DNA from: Chloroflexota bacterium
GTDB lineage: Bacteria > Chloroflexota > Dehalococcoidia > UBA2979
Reading direction: 5' to 3'
NCBI GenBank assembly: GCA_002710905.1
Contig: PAJB01000015.1
Span: 15,024-30,399 of the forward strand
DNA length: 15,376 nucleotides
Made by a program: the position numbers and the translations under genes
In this document: positions 6,650 to 12,756 of the stretch, piece by piece
Position numbering within the stretch: the first letter of the stretch is position 1
How the letters are laid out: every line of letters begins with the position of its first letter
The notes under the pieces: model-generated
Told to the model about the DNA's origin: nothing
The model's database searches: none
The model's input: only the letters and a program-made list of their open reading frames with translations

Positions 6650-7210
6650 TTATTTAAATATATGAAATATACGGAATATTGATTTCTGACTTTTAGTAAA
6701 CCTGTGCGGCTTATCAACTTTTTCAATTGTATAAAAAACATTAGGTGCTAGTTTTTCGACTAATGCAGTGAAATCAATAATTTCTTTTCTTGAAAGAATT
6801 GCAATAACAACTTCAACTTGATCTTTGTATCCTTGCGCTGGGATTTGTGTAATATTATACCCTTCTTCACGCAAAATACGTGCTAAGGACAATTCCTTAT
6901 TTTGATTCATAATTCTGACAGAACGAAAACCAAGCGCAATTTTATCTTCAATCCATATACCAGCAATTGTGCCAGCAGAAAAACCGAGTGCATATAAGAT
7001 AATCCTACTAATATCATTCAAGTCATTGACTAAACCTGCAACTGCAAAAACCCAAACAATCATTTGAAAAAAACCTGCAACTGCAGAACTAATTTTTAAT
7101 CCTGCATTTACATAAAGGTTGCGAATAGTCCCTAATGTAACATCGATCATTCTTGCTAAGAATATTAACAAACCTATATATTCCTCAAAGGGACCAAAAT
7201 CTAAAAACAT
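6650..7210 (-). CDS. DUF5698/DUF2179 membrane protein (UPF0316 family)
   Basis: A 186-residue protein resembling the UPF0316 family. Three hydrophobic segments lie at about 11-27, 42-62 and 68-88. The first carries the family's conserved FLARMIDVTLGTIRNLYV (17-34), and the third ends in GFSAGTIAGIWIEDKIALG (76-94). A soluble C-terminal DUF2179 domain follows (about 95-165), with the alpha/beta pattern VRIMNQNKELSLARILREEGY and then DQVEVVIAILSRKEI. The biochemical role of this family is not established; the C-terminal domain has been thought of as a small-ligand sensor. The tail SQKSIFRIFHIFK is basic and hydrophobic. A CAAGG sequence about 9 bases upstream of the ATG may act as ribosome binding site. 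It is divergent from the SRPBCC gene across a 76-bp region containing a perfect palindrome, and convergent with the protease gene. Confidence 0.82.
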   Translation of the reverse strand: MFLDFGPFEEYIGLLIFLARMIDVTLGTIRNLYVNAGLKISSAVAGFFQMIVWVFAVAGLVNDLNDISRIILYALGFSAGTIAGIWIEDKIALGFRSVRIMNQNKELSLARILREEGYNITQIPAQGYKDQVEVVIAILSRKEIIDFTALVEKLAPNVFYTIEKVDKPHRFTKSQKSIFRIFHIFK

Positions 7211-7213
7211 ATA

Positions 7214-7241
7214 TTTATACCTTGGATAATTGTTTAAACAA
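7214..7241 (-). promoter_or_regulatory. Possible minus-strand promoter for the DUF5698/DUF2179 gene
   Basis: Read on the minus strand, TTGTTT (7241-7236) and TATAAA (7219-7214) are separated by 16 bases. The -10 box ends only 3 bases before the ATG at 7210, so the transcript would be essentially leaderless or the true start codon would lie further in. The -35 box is half of the palindrome at 7228-7243. Confidence 0.3.
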
Positions 7242-7243
7242 TT
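7228..7243. repeat. Perfect 16-bp palindrome in divergent intergenic region
   Basis: AATTGTTTAAACAATT is self-complementary along its full 16 bases. It is centred between the divergent DUF5698/DUF2179 and SRPBCC genes, and overlaps the possible minus-strand -35 box. This is the typical form and place of a dimeric repressor site. In an AT-rich genome such palindromes also arise by chance. Confidence 0.45.
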
Positions 7244-7286
7244 GTAGCACTTTAAGACATTTTAAAATAAAATCCAAAATAGTATT

Positions 7287-7772
7287 ATGAATAATAAATT
7301 TGACCAAATACAAAATCAACCGCCGTCATTCATACAAAAAGACATTATAAATGCTAGCACAGATGCGATTTGGGATTTTTATTTAAGTCATAATGCAATT
7401 AAAAAACTAACTCCTCTATTCACCCCAATGCAAGTAGTCAAAAATGAATCATTGGCAGACAATTCAATAACAAAAATGAGAATTTGGTTAGGGCCGATAC
7501 CTATTACATGGGAAGCAAAACATTTTGATTTTGATTCAAAGATTGGATTTACTGATATGCAAACATCAGGGCCTATGAAATTTTGGATTCATAGACATGA
7601 AATTAAGTATATAAACGACAGGCAATCGGTAATAGAAGATAAGATTTGGTATCAACACTATAAAGGAATAAAAGGTATGCTTTCTAGAATTTTCTTTTCA
7701 AAACCAGCAATTTATATTTTATTTAAGTATAGAAGCTGGGCTACAAAGCGAGCTATAAAAAATAGATTATGA
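7287..7772 (+). CDS. SRPBCC-family (START-like) ligand-binding protein
   Basis: A 161-residue protein resembling the polyketide cyclase/dehydrase branch of the SRPBCC superfamily (COG4276-like). The opening strand and helix, FIQKDIINASTDAIWDFYLSHNAIKKLTPL (15-44), have the usual 'beta strand, A-S-x-x-x-(V/I)-W-x-F' start. The later strand MRIWLGPIPITWEAKHFDFD (64-83) and the C-terminal helix SRIFFSKPAIYILFKYRSWATKR (133-155) complete the helix-grip fold. Such proteins bind hydrophobic ligands or catalyse cyclisation; no ligand can be named here. There is no signal peptide. No Shine-Dalgarno sequence is visible before the ATG (AAAATAGTATT precedes it). Its last 6 bases overlap the end of the convergent acyl-CoA dehydrogenase gene. 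Family assignment is reasonably sure. Confidence 0.75.
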   Translation: MNNKFDQIQNQPPSFIQKDIINASTDAIWDFYLSHNAIKKLTPLFTPMQVVKNESLADNSITKMRIWLGPIPITWEAKHFDFDSKIGFTDMQTSGPMKFWIHRHEIKYINDRQSVIEDKIWYQHYKGIKGMLSRIFFSKPAIYILFKYRSWATKRAIKNRL

Positions 7773-8945
7773 TCTAGGCAGCCCCAATCCACGAGTAGCA
7801 ATAATATTTCTTTGAATTTCGCTAGTTCCTCCAGCAATAGTTCTTGAAACTGTATACATGTAACTGTTTGGAATATCTCCATTTAGAACACTGTATTTTG
7901 AATCCTTTAAAAGTTGGCCATATAGACCTAATGCATTAATTGCTCTTCTAGCATGAAATTGACCAAGTTCAGATCCCATACATTTTGCCATAGATGCTTC
8001 GTAATTTGGTACAAGACCAGCAGATTGCATAGAAGTTATGCGATAGCTTAATAGACGAGCAACTTCAAGCTCAAGCTTGGTATCAGTTAACTTTCGAGCA
8101 ATTTTTTTTAATCTATCATTATCTATTCCAATTTTTGAAGCTAATTTTGATTTTAAAAAGTGAATTAATTTTTCATACACTCCTTGTATGCCGATGATCA
8201 AATGAATCCCTGAACGCTCAAAATCTAATGAAGTAACAGCAATATACCAACCTCTATTTTCTTCACCTACTCGACTTGAGAGAGGAACCTTGACGTCTTC
8301 AAAAAATACTTCATTAAATCTTCCCAAGCCATTCATATGCCATAACGGATTAATAGTGACACCTTTTGCTGATAAGTCAATCATGATATAGCTAATACCT
8401 CTATGCTTTGGGGCATCTGGATCTGTTCTAACTAAGGTATGAATCATATCACCGCGATGAGCACCATTCCAAACTTTTTGTCCATTAATAATATACTCAT
8501 CTCCATCTTTTACAGCTCTAGTTTGAAGAGATGCTAAGTCAGAGCCAGCACCAGGTTCAGAATATCCTTGCGACCATAAAACTTCTCCTTTTGTCATTGG
8601 AACCAAATATTCCTTTTTTTGTTCTTCAGTGCCATTCAACATTATTGCTGGAGCAAGAATTTGCTCTCCACCACCGCCAATAGGAGCATCAACAATTGCA
8701 CCCTCTTCTCGAAAAATCATTTGTTGTACATATGAGGCATCTTGCCCGCCATATTCTTTAGGCCAAGACATTGTTAACCAACCTTTTTCAGCTAGTTTTC
8801 TTTTAAATTCACGTACATATTTTTTTGCTGCATCATTATCAACATTTGGGCCTTCTGGCAACTGCGAAGCATCCCAATTCTTTTGCAAAAATTCTCTAAC
8901 TTCTAATCTAAATTTATTCTCATCTTGCGACCAACTAAATTCCAT
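7767..8945 (-). CDS. Acyl-CoA dehydrogenase family protein
   Basis: A flavoprotein of 392 residues, normal length for acyl-CoA dehydrogenases, which introduce an alpha-beta double bond into acyl-CoA thioesters and pass electrons to ETF. The FAD/substrate signature GYSEPGAGSDLASLQTRA (127-144) and the C-terminal GGTSEIQRNIIATRGLGLP (372-390) are clear, as are WPKEYGGQ (61-68) and NGQKVWNGAHRGD (154-166). The medium-chain enzyme's catalytic Glu lies in an EGT motif; here that position is Gly372. Glu243 in LDFERSG could be the base, as in isovaleryl- or long-chain-type enzymes, or the enzyme may be one subunit of a mixed complex. The ATG is preceded by GGGAGA at good spacing. It is the last gene of the seven-gene minus-strand cluster, 12 bp after the metallo-hydrolase gene. 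Substrate chain unknown. Confidence 0.93.
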   Translation of the reverse strand: MEFSWSQDENKFRLEVREFLQKNWDASQLPEGPNVDNDAAKKYVREFKRKLAEKGWLTMSWPKEYGGQDASYVQQMIFREEGAIVDAPIGGGGEQILAPAIMLNGTEEQKKEYLVPMTKGEVLWSQGYSEPGAGSDLASLQTRAVKDGDEYIINGQKVWNGAHRGDMIHTLVRTDPDAPKHRGISYIMIDLSAKGVTINPLWHMNGLGRFNEVFFEDVKVPLSSRVGEENRGWYIAVTSLDFERSGIHLIIGIQGVYEKLIHFLKSKLASKIGIDNDRLKKIARKLTDTKLELEVARLLSYRITSMQSAGLVPNYEASMAKCMGSELGQFHARRAINALGLYGQLLKDSKYSVLNGDIPNSYMYTVSRTIAGGTSEIQRNIIATRGLGLPRS

Positions 8946-8957
8946 AATTTCTCCCAG

Positions 8958-9632
8958 TCAATCTTTATTTTCATTTAACCATTGTTGCACAAATGGATTG
9001 AATTCTTTTTCAAACTTAACACTTGTTTGTTCCATATGACCTGGCAAAACTGCTGTTTCTTCAGGTAATTTTAAAAGCTTATTACAAATACTACTCATTT
9101 CTTGATTATAATCTCCTCCAGGGAAATCTGTCCTGCCAATTGAAGACCGAAATAATGTATCTCCACTAAAAAGTGCTTTTGCATCCTGGCAATAAAAACT
9201 AACACTCCCTGGTGTATGGCCAGGAGTTTCAATAACTTGTAATTTTAAACCGCTTACTTCAACTATGTCATTCTCCTGAAGATAAGCTGTCGGATCCGGC
9301 GGAGCTTGTTCAATACTTATTCCTAAACGTTCCGCAGAATCCTTCCAGCCATTTTGTAATAATTCAAGATCATTTTCGTTTAACAAAAAATTTGAAGCAG
9401 TTTTTTGAAAAATACCAGACACACCCATAATATGATCCACGTGTGCATGCGAGTTAATAATATACTTAATTTTCACTTTCATATCTTTTGCTAAGTCAAG
9501 AATTTTTTCAGGTTCATCGCCTGGATCAATGCAAATCGCTTCACCGCTATTTTTATTTCCAATAATCCAGCAGTTTTCTTGAAAGACTCCGACAATAATG
9601 CCTTTAATCATTAATTCATCTGCAAATTCCAT
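8958..9632 (-). CDS. Metallo-beta-lactamase-fold hydrolase, glyoxalase II-like (YcbL type)
   Basis: A 224-residue MBL-fold enzyme of the glyoxalase II/YcbL group, which hydrolyse thioesters such as S-lactoylglutathione-like conjugates. The dinuclear zinc site is complete: HAHVDH (62-67), H139 in TPGHTPGS, D158 in FSGDTLF and H199 in VLPGHMEQT. The GRTDFPGGD motif (166-174) is typical of this group. The ATG at 9632 has AAAGG 8 bases upstream. A second ATG (Met8) lacks a good site. It lies between panD and the acyl-CoA dehydrogenase, 17 and 12 bp away, so it is probably co-translated with them. A thioesterase-like role on an acyl or thiol conjugate would fit its neighbour, but this is inference. 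It is not an antibiotic-resistance lactamase by sequence character. Confidence 0.92.
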   Translation of the reverse strand: MEFADELMIKGIIVGVFQENCWIIGNKNSGEAICIDPGDEPEKILDLAKDMKVKIKYIINSHAHVDHIMGVSGIFQKTASNFLLNENDLELLQNGWKDSAERLGISIEQAPPDPTAYLQENDIVEVSGLKLQVIETPGHTPGSVSFYCQDAKALFSGDTLFRSSIGRTDFPGGDYNQEMSSICNKLLKLPEETAVLPGHMEQTSVKFEKEFNPFVQQWLNENKD

Positions 9633-9649
9633 AATAAAACCTTTACTTA

Positions 9650-10009
9650 CTAGCCATTAAGAATTTCAATGATTTGATTGTTATCATTGACCCTAACAAT
9701 ATTAGGAGACACGTTCACTTGTTTATTCGTATCTAAATATTGATAAGCCAAAATTATTACTAGATCGCCTGGATGAATTAAGTGAGCGGCAGCTCCATTT
9801 ATGCATATCTCACCACTTTCTGACTGCAATGGTACCGCATATGTTTCAATCCGTGATCCATTTGTCACATCATAGATTGCTACTTTTTCCCATTCAGCTA
9901 TTCCAGCTGCTTGCATTAATTTTTCATCAATACCAACTGATCCTTCATAATCTAAATCTGCTTCCGTTACAGTTGCTCGATGTATTTTGCCTCTTAAAAA
10001 AGCTCGCAT
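9650..10009 (-). CDS. panD: Aspartate 1-decarboxylase proenzyme
   Basis: PanD converts L-aspartate to beta-alanine for pantothenate and coenzyme A synthesis. The 119-residue protein follows the E. coli enzyme closely: FLRGKIHRATVTEADLDYEGS (4-24) carries K8 and H10 and the self-cleavage site Gly23-Ser24, where the pyruvoyl group forms from Ser24. DVTNGSRIETYAV (47-59) carries R53 and Y57, and NGAAAH (71-76) follows. All residues I know to matter are present. The start is taken at ATG 10009 (MRAFLRGKIHR), matching the family N-terminus. A GTG at 10021 would add four residues and has no ribosome binding site. The gene sits between the YceI-family and metallo-hydrolase genes, in the cluster headed by an ABC exporter. 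That is not the usual panBC neighbourhood. No other pantothenate gene is in the window. Confidence 0.96.
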   Translation of the reverse strand: MRAFLRGKIHRATVTEADLDYEGSVGIDEKLMQAAGIAEWEKVAIYDVTNGSRIETYAVPLQSESGEICINGAAAHLIHPGDLVIILAYQYLDTNKQVNVSPNIVRVNDNNQIIEILNG

Positions 10010-10031
10010 GATTATACTCACTGAAAATAAA

Positions 10032-10811
10032 TCAATTCTTAATAAATACTAAAGATAACTCCATTATACCATTATCTTCAATTGATAACACGCTTCTACT
10101 GCTTGGCTTAGCAATATCAAAATCAGCAAACATTATTGGAAGAGCTCCAACAATGTATAAAAGCTGACTTTCTAATTTTCCAGACAATGGTATCTCTACT
10201 TCTTTAGAAACGCCATGCAATTTCAATATGCCCTTCGCATTGACTTCAATAATTTGACTCTCTTCTGGATTTTCAGTTATAGAAATTTTTTCTATAAGTT
10301 CAAATTCAGCATATGGGAACTTAGAAGTTTCAATAGCCTGGCTTGATAAGGCTCTATCTCTATATTGGTTGTCACTTTTTAAACTTCGTAAATCTGCTTT
10401 TATATTTACATTATTTATGGACTCACCATCAAATTGTAATGCTCCTTCTACTAGTGCTGTTCTCCCGACAGCAGTAAATGTACCGACTCGAACCAGTTCT
10501 TCTTTTACACGATATCCAACATATGATGAAGATTCTCTATCAATTATCCAATTGCCGACTAGATTCTCTAAAGTTTCCGAATTCTGTGATGGCGGCACTG
10601 CCATTTCAGTTTTACTATTATTGTTCACGGAGGTATTTGAATCTTTTTTTGTTGAGCTTTCTACTTGTTTTTGCTGAGTGATTGTATTTTCAATAGAAAC
10701 TGGTGCTGGTGTATCTGAACGAATAAGAAAAAAATACGTCACTAAGGCAGCTAAAATCGCGAAAACAGGAACTATAAGAGTTACCAATAAAATACTTTTT
10801 TTCTTTGACAT
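10032..10811 (-). CDS. Membrane-anchored YceI-family lipid-binding protein
   Basis: A 259-residue protein. Residues 7-30 form a single N-terminal membrane helix, residues 31-85 a Ser/Thr/Asn/Lys-rich linker, and residues about 86-257 a YceI domain (PF04264). The domain runs from GNWIIDRESSSYVGYRVKEEL through LKSDNQYRDRALSSQAIETSKFPYAEFEL (144-172) to GILKLHGVSKEVEIPL (194-209). YceI domains form a lipocalin-like barrel that binds polyisoprenoids or other amphiphiles. The anchor would place it on the outer face of the membrane. AGGAG in its Shine-Dalgarno region (10820-10824) overlaps the TAG stop of the preceding permease gene, implying translational coupling. It may act as a lipid or hydrophobic-substrate carrier for the exporter encoded just upstream; this is inferred from context only. 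Confidence 0.88.
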   Translation of the reverse strand: MSKKKSILLVTLIVPVFAILAALVTYFFLIRSDTPAPVSIENTITQQKQVESSTKKDSNTSVNNNSKTEMAVPPSQNSETLENLVGNWIIDRESSSYVGYRVKEELVRVGTFTAVGRTALVEGALQFDGESINNVNIKADLRSLKSDNQYRDRALSSQAIETSKFPYAEFELIEKISITENPEESQIIEVNAKGILKLHGVSKEVEIPLSGKLESQLLYIVGALPIMFADFDIAKPSSRSVLSIEDNGIMELSLVFIKN

Positions 10812-10822
10812 TAATTTTTCTC

Positions 10823-12076
10823 CTAGTCTGTACGTAAAGCAACAATTGGATCAAGCATACTAGCTCTGTGCGCAGGGTAACTACCGCTAATAAGCCCAAC
10901 TATTGTTGCAACGCCAAAAGCTACAATTACACTCCATAATTCTATTACCGTCACCATTGGCTGTCCAGCTATTTCTCTGCCATTGACAAAAAGAGCAATA
11001 GCAATGCCAACAATTACTCCTATTATGCCTGAACCGATGGTAACGACAAGTGCCTCTGAAATAAATTGCAATCTTATATCTTTGCTTAAAGCACCAACTG
11101 CTCTTCTAATGCCGATTTCTCTTGTTCGTTCTGTAACGCTTACGAGCATAATATTCATCACGCCAATACCGCCAACAACTAAAGAAATGCCAGCAATACT
11201 ACCTAGAAGTATAGATAATGTTTGACTAACAGCACTTGCTGCATTAACTAAATCATTTTGGCTATTAATAATAAAATCTGGCTCTGCTACATCATGCTTT
11301 GTTAAAAGAACATTTTCTAATTCTGACTTGATAGCTTCTTCTTGCGAATTTTCATCAATTTTTATACTAATTTGCTGAATAGTCGTATCACCGCTAGCAT
11401 TTTTGAGAAATCGCAAACGATTCATGAGAGAAGGAATAGGAATATATACTGATGCATCTTGTGCGCTTTGGCCACCAGATTCAGCTAATACTCCTATAAC
11501 ACGAAAATTAAAGCCAAATCTACCACCAAGATTGATTCTAACATTGTCTCCAATCGGATCTCCCGTGGGATACAAAGATTCAGCGACTGCATAACCTAAC
11601 ACTACATTCATAGCCTTTCGAGATATATCATTTTCTGAAATGAAAGAGCCATACTCTATGTTTAAATCACGAACATAGGCATATTCAGTATCAACCGCTA
11701 CAACTTCTACTCTCTCATTATTACCGCCGCCAATTGCCTGAGCAGGAAAATTAAATTGACCAGATGCTCCATATACACCTTCTATCTCTGCATCCATAAT
11801 TGCCGAAACATCACTTAACACTAGGGTTGTCGCAGAACCTCTGCCACCTTTTGCTCCTGAAGATTGATCAGTTGAAGAACCTGGCTGGACAAACATCAGA
11901 TTTGAACCAAGCCCCATAATTTCTTGCTTAACACCCTGCTGAGTGCCCTGACCAATTGCTATCAATGCAATGACAGACGCAACACCAATAATCATTCCTA
12001 AAGCAGTGAGAATGCTTCTCAATCTGTTAGCATAAATTGATCGAAAAGCAATATTTATTGCATCAATGATAGTCAT
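10823..12076 (-). CDS. MacB/FtsX-type ABC transporter permease
   Basis: A 417-residue permease with the four-helix MacB/FtsX topology. TM1 lies at about 22-45 and is followed by a large extracytoplasmic domain (46-280, MacB_PCD type). TM2 is at about 285-312, TM3 at 340-364 and TM4 at 378-400. The coupling segment SVTERTREIGIRRAVGA (313-329) after TM2 and the C-terminal SYPAHRASMLDPIVALR (399-415) are strongly conserved in MacB and YknZ. It works by mechanotransmission with the ATPase and membrane fusion protein rather than by forming a classical channel. Its ATG overlaps the ATPase stop by 4 bp. A Ser/Gly-rich loop (residues 67-84) is probably flexible. Unlike E. coli MacB, the ATPase is a separate protein, as in B. 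subtilis YknYZ. Confidence 0.93.
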   Translation of the reverse strand: MTIIDAINIAFRSIYANRLRSILTALGMIIGVASVIALIAIGQGTQQGVKQEIMGLGSNLMFVQPGSSTDQSSGAKGGRGSATTLVLSDVSAIMDAEIEGVYGASGQFNFPAQAIGGGNNERVEVVAVDTEYAYVRDLNIEYGSFISENDISRKAMNVVLGYAVAESLYPTGDPIGDNVRINLGGRFGFNFRVIGVLAESGGQSAQDASVYIPIPSLMNRLRFLKNASGDTTIQQISIKIDENSQEEAIKSELENVLLTKHDVAEPDFIINSQNDLVNAASAVSQTLSILLGSIAGISLVVGGIGVMNIMLVSVTERTREIGIRRAVGALSKDIRLQFISEALVVTIGSGIIGVIVGIAIALFVNGREIAGQPMVTVIELWSVIVAFGVATIVGLISGSYPAHRASMLDPIVALRTD

Positions 12077-12756
12077 ATCACTTTCCTCTCTGAAGAAACA
12101 TCAGATACGACCTGACCGTCACGCATTTCTAGTATGCGACTTGCTTTCTCAGCAATATGTTGTTCATGTGTAATTAATATGATCGTGATACCTTCAAGGG
12201 ATAAACTAGAAAAAATCTTCATGATTTCTTGTCCGCTGTGAGTATCTAAAGCACCAGTCGGTTCATCCGCAAAAACAACTTGTGGTTGAACAACTAGAGA
12301 TCTCGCAATTGCAACTCGTTGTTGCTGTCCACCTGATAATTGTTGCGGAAAATGGTGTGCTCTATCTTCTAAATTTACTCGAGCCAAAGCATCAAGTGCC
12401 TTAGCTTTTTTATTCTTGACACCTTGATAAACCAATGGTAACTCGACTTGTTCAATAGCAGATAATCTTGGTACTAGGTTATATGATTGAAACACAAAAC
12501 CAAATTTTTCTCTTCGTAATATAGAACGATACGTATCATCTTTGTCACCGACATTTATACCATCAAGAGAATAATTACCTGCAGTTGGTTGATCAAGACA
12601 ACCTAATATATTCAACATCGTCGATTTGCCTGAACCAGACTGGCCCATAATTGCAATAAACTCACCAGATTGAATATTAATATTGATATTGTTTAGTGCG
12701 TGCACTGTCCCAGCTTCAGTAAAATAATCTTTGCTAATCCCGCTAAGCTCAATCAT
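12073..12756 (-). CDS. ABC transporter ATPase (MacB/LolD/YknY type)
   Basis: A 227-residue nucleotide-binding subunit. Walker A GQSGSGKST lies at 38-46, the Q-loop at Gln90 (FVFQSYNLVPRLSA), the signature LSGGQQQRVAIARSLV at 140-155, Walker B VVFADEP at 160-166, the D-loop GALD at 168-171 and the switch His197 in LITHE. The spacing and the Y-N-L-V/I-P-x-L segment are those of the lipoprotein-release/macrolide-export (LolD/MacB) subfamily. It energises the permease encoded immediately downstream, with which it overlaps by 4 bp (ATGA). It likewise overlaps the membrane fusion gene upstream by 4 bp, so the three products are probably made in fixed ratio. Confidence 0.96.
   Translation of the reverse strand: MIELSGISKDYFTEAGTVHALNNININIQSGEFIAIMGQSGSGKSTMLNILGCLDQPTAGNYSLDGINVGDKDDTYRSILRREKFGFVFQSYNLVPRLSAIEQVELPLVYQGVKNKKAKALDALARVNLEDRAHHFPQQLSGGQQQRVAIARSLVVQPQVVFADEPTGALDTHSGQEIMKIFSSLSLEGITIILITHEQHIAEKASRILEMRDGQVVSDVSSERKVI

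Noticed and set aside
8958..9632. Beta-lactamase resistance gene
   Set aside because: The GRTDFPGGD motif, cytoplasmic character and operon context fit glyoxalase II/YcbL-type hydrolases, not secreted beta-lactamases.
9829..10681. Plus-strand open frames opposite panD and the YceI gene
   Set aside because: They are low-complexity shadows of well-supported minus-strand genes, with no start signals.
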